This document shows, piece by piece, positions 26,116 to 35,374 of a stretch of 64,000 nucleotides of DNA (its first letter is position 1; the number at the start of each line of letters is the position of its first letter). Location: positions 62,001-126,000 of the forward strand of contig NZ_RQGH01000014.1 of the NCBI RefSeq assembly GCF_004769635.1. Direction: 5' to 3'. Both the position numbers and the translations under genes were made by a program. This stretch comes from Leptospira jelokensis. Lineage in GTDB: Bacteria; Spirochaetota; Leptospiria; Leptospirales; Leptospiraceae. The notes under the pieces are model-generated. The model was given only the letters and a program-made list of their open reading frames with translations, was not told the origin of the DNA and did no database searches.

Positions 26116-28794
26116 ATGTTACCACCGAAGGTCATTCACAATTATCGATATCAGTTAATTTCTTTTCTGGTTTTTCTAGCGATTCTCTCAATATTTCATT
26201 CAAATCAATTTTCATTTGAAGATGGAAATAGCGAAAAGGAAACGTTCACGTTAGAGATTTCTCAACATTGGCCAGGCAAATCTGCTTTGCAAATTGAAGG
26301 ACAAATTGCGAAACCCTGGGAGATGGTATTGAAAACGGTAAGCGGATACAAGGAACGTCAATTTGTATCTGATCATGGAGTTTTCAAAATCTACCTGCAA
26401 ATTGAGAGAGGTAACTCTCTTTCCGAATTCATCCAAACGATTCGGAATGTTTACATTTTAAACCAAAACCGGTTTCCAAACGATGTACTTTTCCCTCGCT
26501 TCCAATCAAAAGAAGATCAGTCTTCTTTTTTCATCGTTTTAGAGAATAAAACTCGTTCCGATTTGGTATCGGAAAAGGAACTCGAAATAACATTGAGAAA
26601 TTGGTATATGGTATTATCAGTCAACTTCCAATCTGGAATTGAGAAAGAATTGGTAACCATGGTAAATGGAAGTGATTTCCAAACAGACCAATTGCCGGCT
26701 TTATCAGAAGTTTTCCAAACTTTAAAACGAAGCCAATATGGGTTTGGGAAAGAGGTTGGGAGTGGTCGCATTTCCGTATCAACCATTCCAAATTCCCTTG
26801 ATGGTTGGGCAGGAGGCATCCTTCTCGAAAACCAAAAAAGTCCAGAGTGGATGCGAAACTTATTGCAGTTCCGTTTAGTGGATTCGAACAAACAAACTGC
26901 TGTTCGTGTCAATGGTGAACCTAAATCAACTGTGATGGTTTACGCGAAGTCTGCATTTCACTTATTGTTATTGGAAATTCAGTTACAATCCTTACTCAAA
27001 GACCATTCCCAATGGGAAATCATTATGGTCTCGAAACAAGGTTATCTTGAAACCGCGAAAGAATTGTTATGGCTTTTTTTAGTGATCGATCTATTCTCTT
27101 TTGTTTTCCTTGGGTTCTATCAGAAAAACTGGTTTCAGTTTTTGAACTTTTTCTTCGTTTTTTACCTTACGATTTTATACTATCTATTTTTATCCTCCGC
27201 TTTCCATCTTACACTTGGTAATTTAAGTTTCATTATTTTTTTGTTTTTTAAATTGCACTTACCATATACCAAGAGACTGAGATGGAAACTTCCCCATGTT
27301 AAACTCATCCTAATTTTTATCTTTTTTGGTGTTTTTGTTTCCATGGCATGGGTTCCGTTTTTAGTTTTGAAACTTGTATTTGCCTACTATTTTCTTCTTT
27401 TTTTGTCCCAAGTCTTATTTCGTATCTGCGAATGTTTTTCGAATCAAAAAGTTTTTCGATTGGCTAGGACAAAAGAGGAAAAGTTTTTGATGGCTTTCGA
27501 AGGTTGGAGTAAAATACGAAAGCAAAAGTTAAAATTATACCAAGTGGTAGTTTCATTTTTTGTTCTGATTTTATCCGCATTTTGTTTGTTATATGATTGT
27601 ATGGAACCGATTCCGATGCAGTTAGAGGATGGGTTTTTTAAATATGCAAAACTAGAGTTTCCGAATTACGTTGCAGAGGCAGAAGTCTACCGTATCACAA
27701 AACAAGTCGAATCAAAGTTGATTGATGGCAACTGGACAGATTTACTGATTGTCATCCCAAAACCCTATCGTTCTGAGTTTTATTTCCAATCGAAATCCAA
27801 TGGATTGGAAATTCCATTTCAAAATTTGCCAACAGAATTGGGTTATTTTCATGTAGTCGAAGGTAATCGGTCAGACTCACAACAGATTTTGCGTTTCACA
27901 CAAATGAACATGGAGAAATTGGAAAAGGATCTATTACAATTAGTTCCGTGGCTGCAATACAAAAAAGAAGTGACAGATGTAGTATTATGTTTCCAACCAT
28001 CGGTTGAAGGATTAGAATTTCGCACAAATTCATTTTATCGAGCATTGCTTGGGAATTCTCAAGAAACAACGATAAAAGAAGATATGTATACTTTGCAATC
28101 CAATATAGTGGGAAAGTTTTTGTGGAAGGAAAGGTTGGTTGATATAAAATTTCAAGTGAACCACTCGGAGCATTTGGATTCTTTTTTAAAACAACAAAAG
28201 AAAATGCCTTTGAATCAGACGTTATTTGATTCTTCGATTCGGGATTACGCTCCCGTGAAAATTCTGAATCGATTTTACCAAATCAACGGAAAACCAACGT
28301 TAGAACTTATGATAAAAGGAGAAAACATAAATTGGCCGAAACTCGAATCGGAAATTCGTGAGTATCTAAAACAAACAGATTCTAATTTCTATGAGCGAAT
28401 TTCTTCTGGTGCACCCGTTCCTTTGCATTCGATTTCAATTTTGGTTTTGATTTTTGCCCTTGCCAGTGTTCGTAAAAAAGAAATTTTTGATTCATTCCTT
28501 CGGATTTATTGTATTTTGTTAATCTCCAAACTCCAAATCACTTTGTTTGGAGGAAATTACATTCAATTCGTTTGGATTTTGATTTTTATAGTCACTGTAG
28601 ATTTAACAAGTGGGAAAAGGAATCTATTTAAAATGATCTTTAGTTACCAGTTTCTTCTTAGTTTTATTTTTTTACTCCTATATCCAGCTAATGTCGGTAA
28701 TTTTTTATTTTCTACCGTATGTTTGGTTTTGTTATATGGTACCTTCTACATATATTTTAGCCATTCCTTCCATTTTTTAAAACCAAGATTCTAA
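26116..28794 (+). CDS. Divergent RND-like subunit 2
   Basis: About 892 residues from ATG 26116, one base after the previous stop; a TTG at 26095 is an alternative. Topology mirrors an RND protein: one helix, a large loop (ISQHWPGKSALQIEGQIAKPWE is equivalent to the RND porter start), a helix block, a second loop (LEFPNYVAEAEVYRITKQVESKL) and a final helix block. The TM4 equivalent (around GNLSFIIFLFFKLH) has no acidic residue. The TM10 equivalent keeps Asp in VTVDLTSG. Sequence drift suggests a structural or regulatory partner of subunit 1 rather than an independent proton-driven pump. Confidence 0.75.
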   Translation: MLPPKVIHNYRYQLISFLVFLAILSIFHSNQFSFEDGNSEKETFTLEISQHWPGKSALQIEGQIAKPWEMVLKTVSGYKERQFVSDHGVFKIYLQIERGNSLSEFIQTIRNVYILNQNRFPNDVLFPRFQSKEDQSSFFIVLENKTRSDLVSEKELEITLRNWYMVLSVNFQSGIEKELVTMVNGSDFQTDQLPALSEVFQTLKRSQYGFGKEVGSGRISVSTIPNSLDGWAGGILLENQKSPEWMRNLLQFRLVDSNKQTAVRVNGEPKSTVMVYAKSAFHLLLLEIQLQSLLKDHSQWEIIMVSKQGYLETAKELLWLFLVIDLFSFVFLGFYQKNWFQFLNFFFVFYLTILYYLFLSSAFHLTLGNLSFIIFLFFKLHLPYTKRLRWKLPHVKLILIFIFFGVFVSMAWVPFLVLKLVFAYYFLLFLSQVLFRICECFSNQKVFRLARTKEEKFLMAFEGWSKIRKQKLKLYQVVVSFFVLILSAFCLLYDCMEPIPMQLEDGFFKYAKLEFPNYVAEAEVYRITKQVESKLIDGNWTDLLIVIPKPYRSEFYFQSKSNGLEIPFQNLPTELGYFHVVEGNRSDSQQILRFTQMNMEKLEKDLLQLVPWLQYKKEVTDVVLCFQPSVEGLEFRTNSFYRALLGNSQETTIKEDMYTLQSNIVGKFLWKERLVDIKFQVNHSEHLDSFLKQQKKMPLNQTLFDSSIRDYAPVKILNRFYQINGKPTLELMIKGENINWPKLESEIREYLKQTDSNFYERISSGAPVPLHSISILVLIFALASVRKKEIFDSFLRIYCILLISKLQITLFGGNYIQFVWILIFIVTVDLTSGKRNLFKMIFSYQFLLSFIFLLLYPANVGNFLFSTVCLVLLYGTFYIYFSHSFHFLKPRF

Positions 28795-28823
28795 TTTAAA
28801 ACCTTAAGGGGCAGAGGCTCTTT

Positions 28824-31800
28824 ATGGTGCAATTTTCCAAAAGTTTCCAATCCATGCTTTTGTTTTTTCTAATACTGTTGTGTTTTCTATTTCATTCAGT
28901 TCTTGCAGATTCGATCACTGAAACTTGGGATGTTCCCAATTACCAAAAGCAAGACTATGCAGAATTTTATGCATACCAATACTTCTCCCCTTCTTTAGAA
29001 GATTGGAATTTTAGAGTGGAAGAGATGTTGGCAGAAACTATCAATTCTTGGATAGCAGAAGCAAATGAGAGAATCGAATCTATATTGGCGAATGAAACAG
29101 ACTCGGATTTTTACATTTCAAATGAAGGTTATTTGGATGAGAGGAGAAGGTCGTTAGTCTCAGAAGTTTCCATTTTGTATGCGGAGTGGGAAAGAGATCT
29201 CTTTGGTGATTACTTCGAAAACCGAGATGCCTTTTTGTTGAAACTAGAAACAGGCAAAGTTGACCAAATGTATTTGGAAAGGATTGTAAAAGAAGCAATC
29301 TATGAAGAATATACCAAAGAAGAGTTACTACTGATAGAAAATCGCGAAAAAATAATACAGTCTGCAAAAGAATGGGAATTTGAATGGGAAAAATCAAAAC
29401 AAGAGGGTTTAGATGCGTTTTCCACTTCACTTGAGTTATTAAAACAAGATTACGAGAACTATCTGTTAAAAATGGAGGAGACGGAAGACCGATTCCAAAC
29501 GAATTTAACTGCAATCTCTGAATACAAGGAAACTGTTAAGGGTGCTATATCCAATATGGTTTCCCAATTGAGAGATGGTTTAGAGGTCAATTGTAATCTT
29601 GGTACAGGTTGCCAATATAAAAACCTTGATGGAAGTTTGAATGAAGCAGGTAAAGTATTATCTAAACTGATCTCTGAATTGTCCGGTGAATTGATTTCAT
29701 CAAATGAAAATCCTGATTCCATTTTAACTTTTATTTCAACTAAAATCCAAAACTTCCTTAGCATGGAAACAAACCAAGCTTTAGAAGAACATAATTATTT
29801 CGAGAATCGAATTTATACCTACCAAACAGGACTCAATATTAATTTAGATCAAACTAAATCTAGTTTTGATTTGGGATTTGCCGATTGGATCTTACGCACA
29901 CAGTTGTACCATGCTCTCTCTCAAGACCAAAAGTATGAAAATTGGAGGATCGAAGGAGAGGGGAACGTTGGGAATTTTTCAAAGATACACGATCCGTTTT
30001 TACGAGCGATATTCCAATCAATCCATCATTCAGACGAATCCCGATTGGTGAACCTAATCAATGAGAAATTAGGACCGGGACGTAGGGTAAGTGCGATGTT
30101 AGGTTCTAATTTGTATACAGATGTACATCATTTTTTGAACAATGATGAGATTTTTGGAGTACCCATTCCTTTTGATAGCGCAAGTCATGTGAATGGAAAT
30201 TTGTTATCCGATGGAAACTTTTATTATGCATATTGGAAAATGGAAAGAACCACACCAGTTTTCCCTTCGGGTACATTCTATCGACAAATGGGTGCGATTG
30301 GTTATTCCGTTTTGTATGAGATGTATGATGAAGTGTCTTCCAATTCAGCTTTATATTGGAATGACAATTATCATCAGTTAAATTCCCAAAACAATTATTT
30401 CCAAAATCGGTTATTACCAGCCATTGGAAGTTGGGAATCAAAAGTGAAACAATATGCAGATGATTTTCGGTCATGGTCAGATGCAAAAGAAAATTTAAAA
30501 TATGAAGCCAAAACCAATTTAATCGCAAATATAGAACGTTTAGAAGCTTCAAAAGAGAATTGGTTAAGCCAATTAGAGAGAGAGAAAAAAGAAGGGGATG
30601 ATACCTGGCTTAAATTGTATGAGAAAGGAGAAACGACTCAAGTAAATCCGATCGGAACAGTTACAAAACCAAATGAATTCCTGGTTTCTCATTATGATGA
30701 AAAAGAATTAAAATCATACGAAGAATTATCAAATTGGAAAGAGTCAAAGGAGGTTTTCATTGGTGAACAAACTTTGTTATCGGAATTCCATCGTACGATC
30801 ACAGGTGTCAATCAGTATGCAAATGTATTGCAAATGAATTCTGATTTGGAGGCTTTACAAAAAAAAGAACAAACAAAACTGCTAAACCAAATGGTTTATT
30901 CAGTAAACCAAGATTTATTGCAAAGTCGATCGCTAACGAAAGATGAAAGTATATTGGTTGGGAATTATGATTATCAATCTCTCACAGTTGAAGAACAAAA
31001 GAAATTTGGTTTATGTTATGAAAACCCAAATCTTTCGGAATGTAACCACTTACTAAAAAAACAATACGAAATCCAGATCAACCATAAAAACCAAAATGTT
31101 ACGATACGAAAAGAAATCTATGATGGGCATTTGGCTGGCAAAAACGAAGAGGGTGAGTACACTGCCTCTAAAATGGAGACTAATCGTCATTTTCAATTGA
31201 GCCAAATTGGGAAAATCCAGTCTTCTGATAGGAAGGATTTTTTTGTAGAGTGGTCAGATGAGGATTGGAATCTTTTGGCAAAGAAACAAAATGAAATATC
31301 AAATCAATTTTTAACTAAATCATTGGCGAATGACCAACTAACAATTGCTTCGAACATCCAATCTATCGAATTCCAAAATCAAAGGAATGTCGAAACCTTT
31401 TATGCAAATAAAGAGAAAAAAGAAAACCAAGATTCATTGGTGCAAGAAATTGTTCTCGCTTACCTAGGTGGTGGGACACAAGGGATAAAGGCTTCGATGC
31501 AAGGTAAAATTGAATCTGCGATCAATAGTGAATTGGCTAAAGTTTGGATACAGGCTTCCGGGGGAAGTGAGGCGGACATCCAAAAAGCAACGATGGCGAT
31601 TGAGTTCATGCGGGGCAGATTAAAAGCAAAGAAGATCCAATCACGTGACAATTTTGTCTCCATACAAAACCCTATGAGCGCAATAGAGACAGTGATCGGA
31701 AAGTCGATATCACATGGAATGCAATTCTTAAATCATTCTACCGGAGGGATATACACCATTCCTATCAATTTAGCAATTGGAGGTGTCGTGACTCATACAA

Positions 31801-34715
31801 AAAGTTTAGTTGGTGAGAAACGATATGATGCATTAAAAGAACAAATTTCTGGTAGGCATGAAGGAATGGCAGAAGTGAAAGCAAACGAAGTGCAATTAGC
31901 AAAGACTGCCATTTCTAATGAGATTGCATCAATCACAGGAATTGATTTAGAGATAATGTCAAAAGTGATTGAAGACCAGTACAACCAAAAGGAAACAAAA
32001 AAAGCGAAACGGAGGAAAAGAGACAATGGTATTTCCGACCTTCAATCGAAATCAATTGGTGCCTATGGTGGGATGATTAAAACCGCAATGGTGGCAACAG
32101 GAATCAATGAAGGAGAAATTGTTTCCTTGTTGGAAGACACAAACCGATTGATCAATGCTAGGAATATAAATCCTGATTCTAAAGTCGCGACGTATTATCG
32201 TTATACAGAACAAGGATTTGGAATGGTAGCGACAGGAACACAATACCAATCTGCGTTCTTAGATTATACGAATGCAAAGACACTTGTCACTGAATTAGGG
32301 AAACAAGCCTTGGCAAAAGAAATTTCACAAGAAACAGGAATGGATGAATCTTTTTTAAACGAGGTTGTTGGCATCTCATACGGGAATCGTGAGCGTGAAA
32401 AGGCAAATCAAAAAGCAAAATCAAAAGCCACACGACAATCCGTAGTCAATGCAATTTCTTTAGCCATCACAATGGGAGCAAGTGGTGCTTTAACAGGCGT
32501 CAATTCTGCCTTATCGACGATTGGAAAAGCTGCAAGTTTTGTAACAAAAGGTGTAATCCCAGCTACTGTAAAGATGGGACAAGTGATTTCGACTACCATT
32601 GTACAAACAGTAGCTGGAAGTCATGAAGGACCGAATGGGGCAGCGGCAGGGTTCGCCAATGGTGTGCTTGGTGGAATGATAGGGGAACAAACGAAATTCC
32701 AATCGGGATTTCTGAAAGGATTAATCCCTGCCCTGGGAGTGAAATACAGCGCAGCGGAAGGCTGGGGTGGAACCATTGGGATCGGTAATTCGATAAACAA
32801 TTTCAGTTTGAGTGTTTCTGAAAAAGGCAATTCATCCCTTCAGGTATCCAAATCACTTGGTGATGGAATTCAGTTTTCAGGCGATTTTACTTCTAATCAA
32901 GCCTGGAATGTGGGCATCCAATACAATCCAAAAGGTGAAGGCCCTAGGAAAGATTGGAATTATTCCATGATGTATGACTTAAAGGGATCGGGTTTCAGTG
33001 GTAGCATAGGTTATACTGATCCTGAATCAGGCATTGGATTAACTGCGAATTTTGATCAGACAGGAATGTCCACCTCTTCTGAGTTAAACGGTGTTAGCGT
33101 AGCGACTTTTGGAAACAATGGATTTCAATTGGAAGACTATGATTTTGCAAACCAAAATATCAATTTAGCACAAGATTTAAGTGATAGTAAGTCCGATTCA
33201 ATCATGGCACTGGAAGATGGAGGAGAAGATACTTTTTCTGATTTACTCAGCCAATTATCAATGTTAGGTGGATTTGCAGTTGGTGGAATGGGGCTTGTCA
33301 ATTTACTTCGTAATCGACAAACTTCCGATTCAAACCAATTCAATCTGAATGGAAATGATTTTGGGAATTCACCTTTTCAGGTATCCGCAAATGGTTCTGT
33401 TTTTGGCAGGATCGCTGATAAAGTCAAATCAGGATTTTTTAACTTAGGGACTTCCATTGGTCGCTTTTTTGACTCATACAAAATCCAAAAACCTCTTCCG
33501 CAAGGGAGTAATGCAACTAATACAGAATCTACTCAGGAGACAGACAGGATCACAAAGTTAAAAACGAAAATTATAGATGACTATAAAAAGGATTCAAGAC
33601 TTGATACAGAAAAAAAACTTTATGAATTGAAACAAGCAGGTGTGGATACCACGGAAATTGAAGCCAAAATCAAAGCGCTACGTGGTGGCAAAGATGTTCC
33701 GATGTCAAAGGCAGTCCAAAAGTCTTTAAATGAATACAAACGTTTACGGGAATCGCGTTCCATCCAGCCAATCGGAACGGAAGCAGTGGTTTATCTCACT
33801 TCCGAAGTTGCTCTTACAGATGTAAAGGTTTCCTATGATCCGAAGGTAGAAACCAAACAAGCTTACTTTCAAAGACTTGGAGAAGAAATTTGTGAAGCGA
33901 CAAAAAAAGTGGATCTTTCTAGTGACGAACTTGTCGCCTTACACACTGCAAACGTTGCAAAACTCTTAGGCGAAAACCTAAAGAGCTTAATAAATTATGG
34001 ACGTTATGTATTAAAAGATGGAAAAGAAGACGTCTCCGGTGTAAATACGGTAAATGATGATGGATTCCGCCAAATAACAGAGACAGATTGTATCCGTTAC
34101 ATTGGAGCCGTTTTGCATGCGGCAGGCCTCACCGATAGAGGGGGCTTCGCCAATTTGAATTCGGATGTATTTTTAACTCCTGAGGAAATGGAACGAATGG
34201 ATGCCGAGTATAAGGCTGGTCTTGTCCATCAAAATGGTGTGGAATTCTTTCGACAGGCTGGTGGATTTTCCAAATTGGTATCTGAAAGGCTAACCACAGA
34301 AAAAGATTTGAATGCTCATAAAGAGAAGGGAGTGATCCCTGAATTGAAAGTGGGTATGATTGGGATTACGAGGAAAATGGAATTAGTTGAGGATACAAAA
34401 AAAAAGGCGATGAAGTCCGACCATATCTACATTGTGATCGGTAAAAAATTCAATCCAGATCTAGGGGTAAATGAATACCTAATTTCGGAATCGGCGGGAG
34501 GATCTGGGATACAAAATCGATGGATCACATTGGAGACGAATGATATGTTACTGGAAAATATCAAAACAAGATTTAAAAAAGAAAATCTTTCTGAAAAAGA
34601 AATTAATAAAAAATTGAAATCAATTAAATTCCCTACAAATAATACAGATTATTTATTACGTTCTGAATTTCATGAGTTAATACCACAGACAAGGAAAAAT
34701 CCAAATGAAACCTAG
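28824..34715 (+). CDS. Giant exported protein with papain-like C-terminal domain
   Basis: 1963 residues, the largest gene here. A signal peptide (cleavage likely after SVLA28) precedes about 1000 residues of Glu/Lys/Asn-rich helical, partly coiled-coil sequence. Then come a Gly/Ala-rich hydrophobic region (about 1206-1293), a beta-repeat-like stretch (about 1310-1440), a hydrophobic segment (about 1475-1496) and a C-terminal domain. The last 270 residues have a Cys-His-Glu arrangement like NlpC/P60 hydrolases: Cys1756 in TETDCIRYIG, His1867 in SDHIYIVIG, Glu1889 in LISESAGG. Leptospires are known to encode a family of very long exported proteins (TIGR04388), and I think this belongs there. 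ATG 28824 has a good AGGGGCAGAGG region upstream. Toxin-like function is inference. Confidence 0.8.
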   Translation: MVQFSKSFQSMLLFFLILLCFLFHSVLADSITETWDVPNYQKQDYAEFYAYQYFSPSLEDWNFRVEEMLAETINSWIAEANERIESILANETDSDFYISNEGYLDERRRSLVSEVSILYAEWERDLFGDYFENRDAFLLKLETGKVDQMYLERIVKEAIYEEYTKEELLLIENREKIIQSAKEWEFEWEKSKQEGLDAFSTSLELLKQDYENYLLKMEETEDRFQTNLTAISEYKETVKGAISNMVSQLRDGLEVNCNLGTGCQYKNLDGSLNEAGKVLSKLISELSGELISSNENPDSILTFISTKIQNFLSMETNQALEEHNYFENRIYTYQTGLNINLDQTKSSFDLGFADWILRTQLYHALSQDQKYENWRIEGEGNVGNFSKIHDPFLRAIFQSIHHSDESRLVNLINEKLGPGRRVSAMLGSNLYTDVHHFLNNDEIFGVPIPFDSASHVNGNLLSDGNFYYAYWKMERTTPVFPSGTFYRQMGAIGYSVLYEMYDEVSSNSALYWNDNYHQLNSQNNYFQNRLLPAIGSWESKVKQYADDFRSWSDAKENLKYEAKTNLIANIERLEASKENWLSQLEREKKEGDDTWLKLYEKGETTQVNPIGTVTKPNEFLVSHYDEKELKSYEELSNWKESKEVFIGEQTLLSEFHRTITGVNQYANVLQMNSDLEALQKKEQTKLLNQMVYSVNQDLLQSRSLTKDESILVGNYDYQSLTVEEQKKFGLCYENPNLSECNHLLKKQYEIQINHKNQNVTIRKEIYDGHLAGKNEEGEYTASKMETNRHFQLSQIGKIQSSDRKDFFVEWSDEDWNLLAKKQNEISNQFLTKSLANDQLTIASNIQSIEFQNQRNVETFYANKEKKENQDSLVQEIVLAYLGGGTQGIKASMQGKIESAINSELAKVWIQASGGSEADIQKATMAIEFMRGRLKAKKIQSRDNFVSIQNPMSAIETVIGKSISHGMQFLNHSTGGIYTIPINLAIGGVVTHTKSLVGEKRYDALKEQISGRHEGMAEVKANEVQLAKTAISNEIASITGIDLEIMSKVIEDQYNQKETKKAKRRKRDNGISDLQSKSIGAYGGMIKTAMVATGINEGEIVSLLEDTNRLINARNINPDSKVATYYRYTEQGFGMVATGTQYQSAFLDYTNAKTLVTELGKQALAKEISQETGMDESFLNEVVGISYGNREREKANQKAKSKATRQSVVNAISLAITMGASGALTGVNSALSTIGKAASFVTKGVIPATVKMGQVISTTIVQTVAGSHEGPNGAAAGFANGVLGGMIGEQTKFQSGFLKGLIPALGVKYSAAEGWGGTIGIGNSINNFSLSVSEKGNSSLQVSKSLGDGIQFSGDFTSNQAWNVGIQYNPKGEGPRKDWNYSMMYDLKGSGFSGSIGYTDPESGIGLTANFDQTGMSTSSELNGVSVATFGNNGFQLEDYDFANQNINLAQDLSDSKSDSIMALEDGGEDTFSDLLSQLSMLGGFAVGGMGLVNLLRNRQTSDSNQFNLNGNDFGNSPFQVSANGSVFGRIADKVKSGFFNLGTSIGRFFDSYKIQKPLPQGSNATNTESTQETDRITKLKTKIIDDYKKDSRLDTEKKLYELKQAGVDTTEIEAKIKALRGGKDVPMSKAVQKSLNEYKRLRESRSIQPIGTEAVVYLTSEVALTDVKVSYDPKVETKQAYFQRLGEEICEATKKVDLSSDELVALHTANVAKLLGENLKSLINYGRYVLKDGKEDVSGVNTVNDDGFRQITETDCIRYIGAVLHAAGLTDRGGFANLNSDVFLTPEEMERMDAEYKAGLVHQNGVEFFRQAGGFSKLVSERLTTEKDLNAHKEKGVIPELKVGMIGITRKMELVEDTKKKAMKSDHIYIVIGKKFNPDLGVNEYLISESAGGSGIQNRWITLETNDMLLENIKTRFKKENLSEKEINKKLKSIKFPTNNTDYLLRSEFHELIPQTRKNPNET

Positions 34716-35352
34716 TATCCTTTTTTTTATTGTTTTCTATATGTTTACTTTTTGTAAAGAGAAGCAAGAAAGCGTACCACAAGCAGAAGAAGAGGATCCA
34801 TTCACGATTCTTTCTGAGAGGGGTTGCGTTCCAAATCCAGAAACGAACCAATCTTGTTTGCGTAAAAAGGAAGAACTGAGCTGTTATAAAACCTTGGAAG
34901 AGGTAAAAAAATCAAAATTAGATAAAATATTTTTCAATCAAGTTTGGATGAGTGATGATAAGCAAACTTTATTTTATCATATTGATTCAATTGGGAAAAT
35001 AAAAATTTTAGAAGGAGGACCGGATAAACTTCCTCATGAACACCGGTTGATTGGTTCAGGAAAATTCTTTCATGATCAAAATCAATGGTATTATGAACAG
35101 TCATGTTTAAGTGAAGTTTGTGAAAATTTTAAAATACCAATCCTATATCTAGATTGTGCGTTGACTACAAATTTCAATGATCCAGGCGTATTAAGAATAA
35201 TCGAATTTGGAAATCATGATAATATTGATGAAGAAAAAATCAAAAACAAGGAAAAGTATAAAGTCATGAGAATCGTTCAAGAAAGGGCTGAGCCATCCCA
35301 AATTTTTCATTATTTTATTTCGACTCCTGTCCCTCCCATCCCTTCCAATTGA
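34705..35352 (+). CDS. Cys-rich lipoprotein overlapping the giant protein gene
   Basis: 215 residues. The signal sequence ends in FTFC, a loose spirochaete-type lipobox. The mature protein has seven further cysteines (for example RGCVPN, QSCLRK, LSCYKT, SCLSEVC and LDCALT) and a beta-rich centre. No family is recognised. The ATG has AAGGA upstream and lies 11 bases inside the giant gene, so translation is coupled. Base composition looks more AT-rich than the flanking genes. The position just after a gene with a hydrolase-like C-terminus makes it a candidate immunity or chaperone lipoprotein; this is inference. Confidence 0.7.
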   Translation: MKPSILFFIVFYMFTFCKEKQESVPQAEEEDPFTILSERGCVPNPETNQSCLRKKEELSCYKTLEEVKKSKLDKIFFNQVWMSDDKQTLFYHIDSIGKIKILEGGPDKLPHEHRLIGSGKFFHDQNQWYYEQSCLSEVCENFKIPILYLDCALTTNFNDPGVLRIIEFGNHDNIDEEKIKNKEKYKVMRIVQERAEPSQIFHYFISTPVPPIPSN

Positions 35353-35374
35353 TCTTCCTTCAATCTAACTTTGA

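Noticed and set aside
29080..29514. 144-codon minus-strand frame inside the giant gene
   Set aside because: Leu/Phe/His-rich antisense composition, inside a well-supported gene; similar frames at 29459-29764 and 30106-30552 are rejected for the same reason.
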